64,000 nt of DNA from Dermacentor variabilis (GCF_050947875.1 NC_134570.1:226719265-226783264), one strand, 5' to 3'; shown: positions 33,966-45,772, counted from the first letter of the stretch. Notes: generated by a model not told the origin, from the sequence alone. Numbers and translations are program-made.

Positions 33966-34603
33966 CTCGCATAGCGTCCCATGATGAAACAGCACCAACA
34001 CAGAACAATCACAAAGCCCACGGCCGCCTTGCAAAATGTAGAAAACGGTGTGTCCGTGGAAACATGTCAGAGCGCTTTTGCTGCGGGATGACAACACGTC
34101 AACCAACAGGCGGCTGCCGCTGTAACAGTGCGGGACACCGAAACAAAAATGGCAACTGATGAAGCAAGCCAAACGCGATTTTTTTTAAAGCGCGAGTACA
34201 TTACGTGCATTGAAACAGCTTCTTCTGTTCCAGTAATGAATAAGATCGGTAAATTGGCAACCATTATACCGCGAACAATTAATAAAGCCAAGGCAAGTTT
34301 GGTTGTAGATCTTTCTTTTAATTCTTGAAGTGCAGAAAGTGATGAAGGGAATGAAATGGGGCATCTGCTTAAGAATCTGTTTGGTGCATGCAGTCCACTC
34401 AGTAACTTTTGAAGAGTTGTCTGCACAGCATACGACAGATGGTAAGTGCAATCATCATTAGCTAGATTTGGCACGCGACATATCGCTGCGACAAGTTCAG
34501 GGTGCGATCATTATGAGGGAAATTTAAAAATCGTATTTTGACGACAAAAATTCAGGGCTGCGATCATTACGCGAGTGCGATCATTATGCGAGTAAAAGCG
34601 GTA

Positions 34604-35422
34604 TTTACTCAAGCTAGCGTCGAATAGGTTCATTGAAGTCCAGCACAGACTGAGTGGCACATACCCATTGCTCCAAGTCGGTGTCAAGGAGTTTCTTCGA
34701 ACAGCGGTGCCTACCAAGTCCCGCATCTGCAGTGACCCATATCGGTGTAAGAGGTTCGTTGAAAAACGGCACATAATTACACATTGGCATGCAGTAGAAC
34801 TCGCGTATAACAATATTCAAGTGCGGCGAAAATTCCATTCTTATAACCGATAATTGTTTATGACATCGCACCTCCAGCTGCTCGATGTTTGTTCGAACAA
34901 GCCAGTGAAAGATAGAATTCGGGCGCTGTACACTGAATGGCTTGTCAGTGGCTGCCATGAATTCACGCCCGCCAATAAAATGAACCGTGCCTCGCTGCAG
35001 GACTTTGCTGGATGGGTGCAAGATGCATGGTGCATGATCCTGTCTGCCATGGTCAGCAAGGCCTTTAAAAAGTGCGGGATTTCGAATGGTATGGACGGCA
35101 CCGTGGATGAAATGCTTTGGCCTGTCGATAGCGATAAGTAGTTGTCTGATAGCGACGACAAGTGATATCTATTGTCTCACGTGACTCGTACTGGCGCAGT
35201 GAAAATCTTGGGGGCAAGGTACGCCGCTTCCATTTGTGTTTTTATTCATCGCAACTTTAGTGTATTGGGAATAAATCTGTTTTTTTTTTTTCCGAATGAG
35301 AGAAAATAGTATTTTTTATATGAAAGCACAAGGTGCTCGGTATTGTACTCTTTCTTTTTTATTGATCATGGAAAATGGGTGCGGGTTACAATCAAGGGTG
35401 CATTAGAATCTAGTAAATACCG
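34604..35422 (+). mobile_element. Tigger-like remnant T2
   Basis: The right end reads CTAGTAAATACCGTA; the left starts with the matching TATTTACTC next to the shared TA of T1. It encodes only the C-terminal part of a Tigger transposase on the plus strand, opposite to T1. Much of the element is missing. Confidence 0.65.
34854..35141 (+). pseudogene. Tigger transposase C-terminus, T2
   Basis: 95 codons: LQLLDVCSNKPVKDRIRALY corresponds to the third-aspartate motif (LDV.NKPFKD) of Tigger transposases. GISNGMDGTVDEMLW matches the C-terminal segments of T1 (IPNALDGIEDD) and T3 (ISNALDGTED). No N-terminal or central region survives, so it is a fragment. Confidence 0.82.
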
Positions 35423-35553
35423 TACCTAAATATGCTAGAACATTAATATATAACTTCTTCTTTAATGCGTTAGCATTCTTAGGGTACCTCATGCACTTTC
35501 TTGGGGCTAGCTATCTATGTATGTTTGTATCTAACTGTTTTCCTTCCTGCGAA

Positions 35554-35823
35554 GGTCACTGGGTAGTTGGGGGTGAATGGATAGCGCATCAGGCTGCTGT
35601 GGGAAAGTAGCAGGGTTCGAAACCAATCACCGGACCAACTTGGGTCACCGAGTGTGCGTCAATGTGTACAGCAATGTGCGAAGAGGGGGGGGGGGGGGTG
35701 CCATGTGTGTGCACATTGTCACATACGTACTCAGTGACCCAAGTTGCCCGATGGTTGGCTTCGAACGTTGTTGCTTCTGCACCGCAGCACCTGCCCAGCA
35801 CCTGCACCGACTACCCAGTGACC
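35554..35823. repeat. Fold-back of two tRNA-like SINE arms
   Basis: Arms of about 100 bp in inverted orientation: both begin GGTCACTGGGTAGT at their outer ends and contain ACTTGGGTCAC near the centre. The left arm has GGTTCGAAACC, a good B box, and TAGCGCATCAGGCTG, A-box-like. The right arm has a weaker GTTCGAAGCC on the minus strand. The centre holds a G run of about 14. Too diverged to be a tRNA gene. Confidence 0.65.
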
Positions 35824-36757
35824 GAGGTAGGTGGGAAAAACTTCAACGATTATGATACTCGCTAATGCGAAATTTGTGTGTACCTCTATACGTGCTTTCA
35901 TTTTGCATGTCAATATTTCCTGTTATGATTATGTAGGCACACGGTTTACATTTGGAAGAGAATGCTATGAGTAGTGCACTTCGTTTCCATAAAGACGATG
36001 TGCGCTACTTTGGCGCCATATCGTAACCATCGTCGCCACACAGCGCCTCTTGCGTAGCACCACGCTTTTCTTACGGTTTGGTTCTGCCAACGGCAAGAGT
36101 GGCCCTTCGTCGCGGGGAAATCATGCCACCATGGAGTGTCAGCGGTAACAGCACCGAAGGGAGCGTCGCATCGAGCCTTACTCGTAGCTGCTCGCCATTG
36201 CCCCTTGCAGGAGCAGTGATCCCCGACACGCATGCTGGTACCCTGGACTGACCTCAGCAGCCGATGCCGTGGAGGAGCATAGCCCTCCCCACCTCACGCC
36301 ACCCTTCTTAAATAACAAAAAAAAAAGTTGATACTCGCATTAGCATACGCTAAAGAGGCTGAAGGCCTCTCACAAGACGTTCATTACTTGACATTTTCAT
36401 TTTAATGCGTTGTTACTTCCTCTAACTTTTCTTTCACCAAAGGTTGTGGGTCCAAGTACCTTAACTAACTCTGCCTTGATTAAGTTTGCACTAATGAAAA
36501 CCAAAAGTTGCGGGTTTGACTCCCATCAAAGGTTGAAGGTTCGAGTGCTTTAATTAACTCTATCTTAATTAACCGTGAATTAAATTTCATTTAATTAACA
36601 CCAGAGGGAGTAGGTTTGACTCTCGTCCGTCACTATGGTAATTGAAATCGAACTTGGAAATATGGCTGGTTCGCCCATATCTCCATATGGGCCGTGGGGT
36701 CGAGTGCCTTACCAAACTTCACCTTAAGAGGAAGCTTTAGCTCGGGTGCTCCTATCT
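35824..36757. repeat. Spacer with degenerate tandem repeat
   Basis: From about 36430 to 36720 a unit of the type AAGGTTG...GGTTCGAGTGC..TTAATTAACTCT recurs at least three times with much divergence. No gene. The part before 36430 is unassigned. Confidence 0.5.
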
Positions 36758-37396
36758 AAATACATGTAAAAGGAGAATTCGTTTTTCTCGGCAACCACTG
36801 CACCAAATTTGACGAGGTTTGTCACATTTAAAAGAAAAAACTTAAAATCTAGTGACTGTTGGTTTCGGATTTTTGATTTAGGTAGTCAATCTTTTATTAA
36901 AAATTGGCAAAAATCGAAAATTTGCAAGAAACGAAACTATCAAGTTTACAACTCTGTAACTCAGCAACGAAAATTGTTAATACGATCTGGGAATTTCATA
37001 TATTAGTACATCTAAAGCGGACAAAAGTGATATGTTACACATGAATCTCAAGAGATTTTATAGTATGGAAATACAGCTTTTGCAGAACCCGTGTAAACAA
37101 TGTAACAAATTCACGTAAGATATAAAATGACATATCAAATTTGTCCGCTTTCAATAATCTAATGGATTCCATTTACAGAACCGCGATATCTGGTTTTTAT
37201 GAAGAGCTATGAATCTGTAAACTTTGTGCTTCTATCTTTTTCAGACTTTCGAATATTGAAAATCTTTGTAACAAATTTCATGACCTAAATCGAAATTCCG
37301 CTACGAACAGCCACTAGAGTTTAACTTTCTCTCTCAAATGCAACAAATTTCATTAAAATCCGTCCAGAAAAATGTTTTTGCATTTTACATGTATTT
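36758..37396. mobile_element. Inverted-repeat MITE
   Basis: A 639-bp AT-rich non-coding element. The outer 14 bp are perfect inverted repeats (AAATACATGTAAAA at left and its reverse complement at 37383-37396). Similarity continues inward more loosely (ACCAAATTT / GAAATTTGT; CACATTTAAAAGA / GCATTTGAGAGA). No target duplication assigned. Confidence 0.7.
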
Positions 37397-37557
37397 GAAT
37401 TACATTGAATTGATCTCATCAATATCATTACTAATGTGGATGAGATAGTTCAAGTGGCTGAGGAGTTCTATAGAGATTTATACGTTACCAGTGGCACCCA
37501 CGACTATAATGGAAGAGAGAATAGTCTAGAGGAATTCGAAATCCCACAAAGAAAGCC

Positions 37558-38391
37558 TTGGAAGATATGCGAAGGGGGAAGGCAGCTGGGGAGGATCGGG
37601 TAACAGCAGATCTGTTGAAGGATGGTGGTCAGATTCTTCTAGACAAACTGGCCACCCTGTATACGCAATGCCTCCTGACCTCGAGCATAACGGAATTTTG
37701 GAGGAATGCTAACATAATCCTAATCCATAAGAAAGGGGACGCCGAAGACTTGAGAAATTATAGAGCGATCAGCTTGCTGTCCGTTGCCTACAAAGTATTC
37801 ACTAAGGTAATCGTAAATAGAATCAGGAACACCTTAGACTTATGTCAAGCAAAGGACCAGGCAGGATTCCGTAAAGGCTACTCAACAATAGACCATATTC
37901 ACACTATCAATCAGATAATAGAGAAATGTGCGGAATATAACCAACCCTTATATATAGCTTTCATTGATTATGAGAAAGCGTTCGATTCAGTCGAAATCTC
38001 AGCAGTCATGGAGGCATTGTGGAATCAGGGTGTAGAGGAGCCGTTTGTAAAAATACTGAACGATATTTATAGCGGCTCCACAGCCACCGTAGTCCTCCAT
38101 AAAGAAAGCAACAAAATCCTAATAAAGAAAGGCGTCGGGCAGGGAGATACGATCTCTGTAATGCTATTCACAGGAGTTCCTGTGTTTACAGGAGGTATTC
38201 AGAGACCTGAATTGGGAAGAATTGGGGTTAAGAATTAATGGAAAATGCCTTAGTAACTTGCGATTCGCTGATGATATTGCCTTGCTTAGTAACTCAGGGG
38301 ACCAGTTGCAATGCATGCTCACTGACCTGGAGAGGCAAAGCAGAAGAGTGGGTCTAAAAATTTATCTGCAGGAAACTAAAGTAATGTTTAA
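37558..38391 (+). pseudogene. RTE reverse transcriptase, copy B
   Basis: Frame 37558-38238 carries LLKDGGQILLDKLA, AFIDYEKAFDSVE and KGVGQGDTISVM (RQGD changed to GQGD). The next frame (38222-38391) keeps the catalytic RFADDIALL. One frameshift at about 38180 separates them. Coding resumes after the transposon at 40521 with SLGREQQL and the RTE C-terminal RREDNRWSLR. Confidence 0.88.
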
Positions 38392-40516
38392 AGGGAAGCT
38401 GAAGAGTCTGTCAAATTCAATAAGACGCTCACATACAGATGCGGGAACTTTATAAACCGTGAAGGTAAAATTTTGAGGGGGATTTTTCGCTTAGGAGCGA
38501 CGCAATCGTCGGTTAAAATTGCGCTGTAGCTCCGCCCCCCGTTGAGCGCCGTGCGCTGCTGCTGACGCTGACGATGCGAGCCGAAACCGGAAACTGTGGC
38601 TTAGTGACGTCAACACTGGTGTTCCGCTCCTTCGCAGTCTCCACGACCGTGCCTTACCGGGCTTATTTCTGCGTGCGTGCCGTCCTAATCTGCTCCGCTC
38701 GACCCTACATTCCTTTATTTGTGTGTATATAGGAGTGGTAGTTGACGTGTGCAGCATCAATTGAACTTGTAGGCCGATCATGCTGGCGTTCTGTGCAGCC
38801 TACGCTTGCACGAACACCAGCGGCTGCGACGATGTTCCGATGTTCCATTAGTTCCTGCAAGACAAGAAGCTTTCAGCTAAGTGGGAGGCTGCTGTGAAGC
38901 GAAACAACTTCAAGTGCTCAAGAACAGCAGTGTTGTGCTCTAACCACTTCCGTGACGATTACTACCGGAGTTTATCAATAATGCGTGCTTTGGGTTCTCC
39001 TAAAAAAAAAAATATTTAGCAAGCTGAACGGAAGGTGCATGTTTATTGCCCACCCTTGACGCAGGTTTCATCGCCAAGCGCTGTGAATTTTCTATTCGCA
39101 CGTGTGTTGTGAAACAGCCCGCATGCAGCTTCCATAACGCAGTGCAAGCGTAATGTTTGCATGTGTTGGAAAGCCTGCTCACACCAAGACGCTGCGCTCC
39201 CCCTTCTCTCGCACATATAAGAAACTGGCCATCTCACGTAGCCGACGGAATTCGCCGGTTACGAGTAGCGTGCGGATGGCATGCTGATGAAGGTTCTATA
39301 CTACACGTGCTACAACAGCCGGTAAAGTTTTCCTGCATTTAAACCGTCTCTGTAGATTGCCGACAGCTTTGGGGCAGCGCACAAATGCTGAAGATCGCAT
39401 CACCGCTTACTTTCTACAAGGAGGCATGCAGGAACATAACACTACAGTTGTTTACCCGGAAACATACTTACTGGAACGCTGAATGCAGCTTAGCAAAAAA
39501 CATACTCACCAAAGAACATTTCCAACACAAGGAGATGCTAACACTTCGCCTTCGTTCGCGTGGAAAGCAGTGCTTGCACCAGCATCTTTTGCTTCTTGGA
39601 GAGGCCAGCTCTTCGCAGTCGGCTCGTACATGTAGTATGTACAAGTATGTACGTACGTGTAGTATGTACAAGTATAAATCCCTTACAAGTTATCTTGCAC
39701 GCGACAGCGACAGCACTACAAGCGAGGCGATGGCTGTCGCATTCACTCGTCGTCTGCAAGCCGAACTGCACTTGAGCGACAGCTTTGAGCGATGACTTCC
39801 CGGTATGAGAGCAGCAATATATGCGCCGAAACTAGCGTGATGCATGCTTTATCAACTTCAGTTGATGTATTTTGCTGAAGAAGGAGCACAAAATATTTCT
39901 GAAGGTCTTGCACTAGGTTCTTATTCTTGCACGTGTAAAATTCAATAGTTTGCTCGTTCCGTGCGACAAACAGTAGTATTTGAGTTATGTACATCCAGTT
40001 ACAGCTTCGCACAATTGGCTAGTCGCTCATAGCATTTCCTGGCGACGAGCGACGAGTTCTAGATTTCTAAAAACGAGCGATCGAGCGACAACACCGAGCA
40101 ATTTGTTCAAGCGACGGCCCGTTTTGTCGCTCGAAGCCGTCGCCCGTCACCGTCGCGCGCAAAATCGCTCTCGTAGGGTTCGGACTTAACGCCGAACTCC
40201 TCAGAGAAACGCAAGCTCTCGGAAATTTCCATGACCGTCTCAGCAAAACACCACCAAAATACTTTGCACCATGCTTCGTGTGTAGCGGCAGCAGTCAGTC
40301 CGGACGAACACCATTGTTGACGTCACGAGGCGCCCGACCAATCACAGGCGGAATCGAGGCGCGCGAGCTGGGCGTGTCTGCTGCTGCACTTCTCGTCGAA
40401 ATAAAATATGTTTGTTTCTTTCGCTCAATTTCGATGTGATATTCGAATTCAGAGTGTTGAAAACCACGGCGTACTGCTCTTCACTCATTTTTTCTGGAAA
40501 AGCTTTCAGCTTCCCT
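38392..40516 (+). mobile_element. Kolobok-like DNA transposon in RTE copy B
   Basis: A 2125-bp insert with perfect 12-bp inverted repeats, AGGGAAGCTGAA and TTCAGCTTCCCT, flanked by TTAA on both sides (38388-38391 and 40517-40520). Copy A of the LINE has the empty site. Near its left end it encodes a THAP zinc finger. TTAA duplications together with a THAP-containing transposase are features of the Kolobok superfamily; piggyBac also uses TTAA but has no THAP. The interior has decayed, with no full transposase. Confidence 0.85.
38780..38972 (+). pseudogene. THAP domain with a stop codon
   Basis: From ATG 38780 the frame reads MLAFCAAYACTN with the first cysteine pair, DVPMFH, TAG at 38849-38851, then [10 protein letters not shown] with the conserved tryptophan, and [12 protein letters not shown] with the C-X2-H pair. 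This is the complete C2CH zinc ligand set of a THAP DNA-binding domain in standard order over about 60 residues. One stop breaks it and homology ends near 38972. In this setting it is the N-terminus of the transposase. Confidence 0.87.
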
Positions 40517-41174
40517 TTAACAGTCTCGGAAGAGAACAGCAGCTTATGATAGGTAGCAAGGCACTGGAAGTGGTAAGCGAATACATCTACTTAGGGCAGG
40601 TAGTGACCGCAGATCCAGATCATGAGATTTAAATAATCAAAAGAATAAGAATGGGCTGGGGTGCGTTTGACAGACATTCTCAGATCATGAACAGAAGGTT
40701 GCCATTATCCCTCAAGAGAAAAATGTATAATAGGTGTGTCTTACCAGTACTCACCTACGGGACAGAAACCTGGAGGCTTACGAAAAGGTTTCTACTTAAG
40801 TTGAGGAGGACGCAACAAGCTATGGAAAGAAGAATGATGGGTGTAACGTTAAGGGATAAGAAATGAGCAGATTGGGTGAGGGAACAAACGCAAGTTACTG
40901 ACATCTTAGTCGAAATCAAGAAAAAGAAAGGGGCATGGGCAGGACATGTAATGAGGAGGGAAGATAACCGATGGTCATTAAGGGTTACGGATTGGATTTT
41001 CCAAGGGAAGGGAAGCGTAGCAGGGGGCGGCAGAAAGTTAGGTGGGCGGATGAGATTAAGAACTTTGCAGGGACGACATGGCCACAATTAGTACATGACA
41101 GGGGTAGTTGGAGAAGTATGGGAGAGGCCTTTGCCCTGTAGTGGGCGTAACCAGGCTGATGATGATGATGATGA

Positions 41175-42279
41175 ATTACATTATGTCAGTAAGCAAACAC
41201 CAACTAGCCCAATAACGAGTCCTTCTACATACATACCTTGTTTCAACGGGGACAATATGTTGTGTCGCCATATAGATTCAATGCTAACGCATTACCGTCA
41301 ACAGTCTTCGTGTGATGGTTTCTGCTGCATATTTTTTAAATCGCAGTTAGCATTCTTAGAATACCTTATACACTTTTTGGTATCTGTTCCTAACCGCTCT
41401 CCCCGGCCTCTGCAATAGATAGTAAAACCTGTAATATTTTCGAGTTGGTGTAATCGAACCCGCACGACACAGGTTCTTCAACACAACAGCCACAAGGTTT
41501 TGCGCTGTGCACTGAATGCACTTAGTTGTTGTTGCCTCGAAACGTGGCTCACACCCACAGGGTGGATTGGCCACACTGGGTTGGTCTGTCTAACAACGTA
41601 CCACAAGGGGGCGAAGGCAAACATTCAAAACGAATCATTAGGTAACTAAATGCTAATTGAAACTTCTACAGGGTCTATACATACATTTAGGGTAAAATGA
41701 AAATAAAGTGTCCCCCAGTTGGGACCCTAGCAGTGAAGCCTTCCTGACGCTTGAATGAACCTGTGTACAGCTTTAGTCATTGGCACATGACTTGTGCCTC
41801 ATTGACAGGCACCAAAGGATAAAATGTTTGTTGTAGTAAGTGCTAATCCCAGCTTACTGCTCTTAATGAACTTCTTGCATGTCAACTTGAGTGACTGAGT
41901 ATGTGCCACTGTTTAATGAAGGAAAAAAAAGACAAAACACAGGAGTGCACTGGCTGTGTACTGCTTTGTTATGGACCTCTTTTTCACCAACTTGGGTGTA
42001 TGGGGGTGCCACTGAGTGTGTGCTGCTCTGCAATGAAAATATAGTGTGCAGGCTGTCCTATTGCTAAATCCACATGAGGCTTTCGCAATGGCACTGCTAG
42101 ATGGCACAACATATCAAGAAGAAAAACCTGTAACTGGTGAGCAGTCGAGATAATACATTCAGTGCGAAAACAAATTGATAAGACTGGATCATTATAGGCA
42201 TAGGTAACTACAATGTTGATGTCAATGTTTTGAGGAAGATAGGATAAGCGTGCAAAATGTGAGACAGCTATGCATGTAG
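41175..42279. other. Unassigned spacer
   Basis: No gene seen. A weak tRNA-like stretch on the minus strand (about 41435-41500, GGTTCGATTAC) may be an old SINE head. Confidence 0.45.
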
Positions 42280-42283
42280 TTAA

Positions 42284-43220
42284 AGGGCCTTTACCAGGTC
42301 TGGCCATTTTGATCTGACAAGTGCAGAGCATACAATGCGCAGTAACATTTGGGCTTGCAAAGAATTACATCGCAATGCACTGTGGAAAGATCTGAAATTT
42401 CAATGCAAACGCCATTTCCCCTTTCGCTTGCGGCGACCGCGCGCTAAGCCAGACGGTGACATACTCGTGTCTGCAGTGTGACGTCGCTCATGGAAACAAG
42501 TGACTTCAGGAATTATTTGAGGCAACATCTGTTATTTGTGTGATCTGTCGCTTGAATTAATGAAGTTTAGAGAAATAATAAAACACAAACAGAATGTTTG
42601 CGTTGTTGTTTCCTTTTGTCTTACTTCGCACCGAAGAAAGAGAGATGTACTTCCTCTTTGTCTGCTTGTTCCCACGTTTGCGCAGTCACGTGCGCAGGTA
42701 TCAAAACTATGCCATTTTGTAGTGTGTTCCAGGGCGTGATCACGCTCTGCGATCCGCTTGTTCTGCCTCAGTATTCGTGCAGCATTGAATTATACTTCTA
42801 GTCATGTGTCTTTTTGCACAGCACGCATGATCGTGCGCTGCGCAACACGAGACAACAGCAGGCGCGTAACGCCATCAGTGGAAGTGTGCAGCATAAAAAA
42901 AAGAAAAATGAGAAAGCGAGAAAAAAAAAACTGAAGGCGGGGCCGTGACGTATACGTCACGTGATCCTCGAGGTCCGGTATGGAAGAACATGGGGAAGGA
43001 ATTTTTCTTGCGGAAGCTAGACGGGGCAAGGGGAGAGAGTGTCTTGCTTGGCAGTGGAACTTCTCTCCTGAAATTATGGGTTTGTGGCACTGAAATATTT
43101 CTGTCGTTGCTATTAATGACCAATTTGAAAAAAATGTTGCAGTAGAACGCTCCCATGAGGACACGTTACAACTTCCAGCGTATAACAGAAAATTTGCTAT
43201 GAGGCCTGGTGAGGGGCCCT
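42284..43220. mobile_element. TTAA-flanked MITE
   Basis: A 937-bp non-coding element. The left end after TTAA (42280-42283) reads AGGGCCTTTACCAGGTCTG; the right end in reverse complement reads AGGGGCCCCTCACCAGGCCT-like sequence before TTAG (43221-43224), a one-base change from TTAA. The AGGG start and TTAA target are shared with the THAP element at 38392, suggesting a related superfamily. Confidence 0.72.
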
Positions 43221-43224
43221 TTAG

Positions 43225-44280
43225 TGGCTGATTAGTTCAAGAAAGCTAGGGAACCAATTTCAGCCCGTTTTGAAGAGCATGCCAATCGATCATCATCATC
43301 GAAACACAAGAGCCCAGTGCCAGTGCACGCTTCATACACAACACGTTTCACACATACCTGCACACCACCCATCTCGGCGGCTACGCACAGACTTCATGGT
43401 CCAGCATGTGCAAAATGAAACACGAGAGATGCATGGTGTGTTTCAGTAGTGGCAATACCATGTGTCGCTAGATTGCTTGTTTGCTAATCGCATTAACGTT
43501 CACAGTCATCACGAGGTTCTGCAAAACATGTTTTCCTCCAGTTACTTATTTCAGCTGTAATTCTATTCCAAAAAATAAGACAGGATTGAGACATTTGATT
43601 TCATTTGTATCTATAATAGGATACAACAGCTGTTGGCAACCAAAACACACGGACCACACGGGGTTGTCTTACTCCGCCACCCAGTCACAGAAGTATGGTG
43701 TACTAGAATATTGGGTAGTGTGCTGTCTGCCCTTATGCGGCGCATGCTTGCAGCTGAAGCCACTCGCGTTGCTGGAGCCGGAAGCTGCTAGGGGCACTGG
43801 TTCCACCTGAAGGTCCGTGCCAGTCCGTGCACTCCTGTCACTGCCACTTGCTTGCTGAAGCCCGCACACGAGGACATGGATTGACTAGATTTTGATTGTC
43901 TTTGTGCAGTGCAACATTCATCAACTTGTCTCTGCAATGTCCTCGGACATCCTTTGTGCTTGTTCTGTGGTACCCTAAGCAACTACGCCTCGCGGAGGAA
44001 CAGTGGCTGGCGGTTATGAAAATGCAGGCGGTGCTTCACTGAAGGCTTAAATTGTATCTGACTATAGCTGCGCCCTGCATGTGTTGACACTTGCGTCTGA
44101 GAGACATGGTCATTGAAAATGGTATTCTTTATTTGCATTTTTTCCACAGCTGTGCTAAATCTGCAAATAGCCTCTCTCAAGCACCTTTTCATACGTGTGC
44201 AAACATCGGAGGAAGGTAAACATGTTGCATCCCCTTCCTGTTCAAAGCGGGAACTAGTGGGAACCAACAGTACACATATA
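43225..44280. other. Unassigned spacer
   Basis: No gene. Contains a short CATCAT run at about 43289-43299. Ends at the TA before the T3 element. Confidence 0.45.
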
Positions 44281-44453
44281 CAACTGTATTTACTCGAATC
44301 TAGGCTGACCCCGATTCTAAGCCGACCCCCTAAAGTCTGAAGACAAAAAAATATATATATATATATATTACCTCGAATGTAGGCCGAACAAAAGAAGCGA
44401 GGACAGTGTTCACAAAATGCAAACAGCATTTATTGAATCTGAACGTGCAGAGC

Positions 44454-45015
44454 TCATTCAACGTCGTCGTCGCTGCTAGACTCGTCGCTGTGTTCCTTGT
44501 CACTGTCACCTTCAAACAGTGCACTATCTTCGGTACCGTCAAGCGCATTAGATATGCTGCACTTTCTAAAGGTGGGCACGATCAAAGTATCTGGGATGTC
44601 GTCCCACGCTGCAGCTACCCAGCCCGTCAGCTGCGATAGCGATGCACGTTTGATGCGGCCCGTTGCCGTTAGCATGTAGTCTTCGTCAGTCAACCAGTCC
44701 GTGTAATATTTCCGCAGGCGATCCTTGAAAGGTTTGTTGATGCAGACATCAAGTGGCTGCAACTGGCCCGTCATGCTGCCCGGTATGACAGCAAGGTCCG
44801 TGCTGGTTTGGGCGAGTGAAGCCTTAACGTTCTTGGTCAAGTGCTCACGGTAAGAGTTGACGACAAGGAGCGAGTTCTTTGTCAAAAGGGCTCCTGGATG
44901 CCGTCGCCACACAATCTTAACCCACTCTTCCACCATCGCACCCGTCATCCACCCGTTCTCGTTTGCCCACACATTGACATTTCTTGGGAAAGTTTCTCGA
45001 GCAGGCAGTGTCTTC
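44454..45015 (-). pseudogene. Tigger transposase T3, C-terminal part
   Basis: 172 codons: ENGWMTGAMVEEWVKIVWRR, LLVVNSYREHLTKNV (second catalytic motif, normally D in the VDS/LDS position but N here), LQPLDVCINKPFKD (third aspartate kept) and an acidic tail (SDESSSDDDVE). It is the downstream half of the transposase interrupted at about 45016-45028. A one-base shift lies just after the junction. Confidence 0.87.
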
Positions 45016-45069
45016 CTTCATATAAGGAATCCAGAGAAAAAACGGGGAATGCGGGAGATGGAAATTCAA

Positions 45070-45288
45070 GACTATGAGCAAAACGTAAACAAGGTGAATG
45101 CAGGAGCCAACGTTTCGACAAGTGGACTTGTCGTCTTCAAGGCGACATATGCTTTCCTCGCCACAGTATATATAGGTGGGGTTCTTCTAAAGGGGAGAGG
45201 GTGTGAGGCAGGAGGACGCGGAAATGAGGGAAAATGTGTTAGCATGTCGAATTGAGAGTAAAGGAACGCTGTGTACAAGGTCAAAGCC
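45070..45288 (+). repeat. PLE terminal inverted repeat, 3' side
   Basis: 219 bp matching 48112-48330 in inverted orientation with few mismatches. On the PLE coding strand it contains TTGAAGACGACAAGTCCA followed by CTTGTCGAAAC, which resembles the hammerhead-ribozyme core found in PLE repeats. Confidence 0.88.
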
Positions 45289-45436
45289 AGGGCACCAAAC
45301 CCCTCCCCCCCCCCCGATCTGTCAACACACGCAAATTAGCTGGCGTGTCAAGGGCATCTGACACACGCTGGCTGACAAAAAAGGAAAAGAAAGGCTTAAA
45401 AAAAACGGGGGGGGGGGGATACGCCAAGAAATCAAA

Positions 45437-45772
45437 CTAAGTGTTGTTGCCTATAGCTTGATGCTTAGCATAGCGAATAGATTCTAAAGCTCCCTTTGAA
45501 ACGTTTATGCCTATTGGTTGCAATGTCTTGAACTTATGGATAAGGTATGATTCTCTGTATTTTCTTTCTCGTTCAGAACAGAAATTTGACTGTAAGATGT
45601 AGAGTTTAAGTTCATCAAAGTTATGACCTGGTTGGTTGAAATGCTCGGCAATGGCTTTGGGAAGCTTTTTAGCTGTGTCCGCGCGATGTCCGTTTAAACT
45701 GACGTTCATTGATTGTCCTGTTTCACCGATATATTGTTTCTTACAGAAGCAACATTCAAGCATATAAATCAC
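45437..45772 (-). pseudogene. PLE GIY-YIG endonuclease domain
   Basis: 111 codons. MIYMLECCFCKKQYIGETGQ gives the Y-IY and YIG motifs with a CX2C pair between them, as in PLE endonucleases; SLNGHR supplies the conserved arginine region; AEHFNQPGHNF supplies H and N residues. The enzyme nicks target DNA for priming. A frameshift at about 45772 separates it from the upstream RT frame. Confidence 0.92.

Larger units (their letters stand above)
32266..34601 (-). mobile_element. Tigger/pogo-like transposon T1
   Basis: Ends in inverted repeats CCGTACTTACTCGCATAATG (left) and, in reverse complement, CCGCTTTTACTCGCATAATG (right), flanked by TA (32264-32265 and 34602-34603). Subterminal GCGATCATTA motifs recur at both ends. 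The minus strand carries a decayed transposase with an N-terminal helix-turn-helix and a C-terminal Tigger segment. A palindromic insertion breaks its N-terminal coding part. Confidence 0.85.
37420..41174 (+). mobile_element. RTE-clade LINE, copy B, split by a transposon
   Basis: LINE parts are 37420-38391 and 40517-41174, with a (GATGAT) tail at 41157-41174. The 5' end is truncated before the reverse transcriptase. A deletion of about 20 bp near 37550 relative to copy A breaks the upstream frame. The 2125-bp Kolobok-like element at 38392-40516 interrupts it at a TTAA that copy A still shows uninterrupted at 3766-3769. Confidence 0.92.

Noticed and set aside
35577..35650. tRNA gene suggested by A and B boxes
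   Set aside because: No acceptor stem or anticodon arm can be drawn with confidence, and the sequence recurs as an inverted arm; treated as SINE-derived.
39385..39795. 136-codon frame in the Kolobok-like element
   Set aside because: No transposase motif recognised, and it includes a short tandem (GTAGTATGTACAAGTAT) that explains part of the frame.
41435..41500. tRNA-like SINE head on the minus strand
   Set aside because: The B box is only approximate (GGTTCGATTAC), the A box is poor, and no tail or duplication was found.
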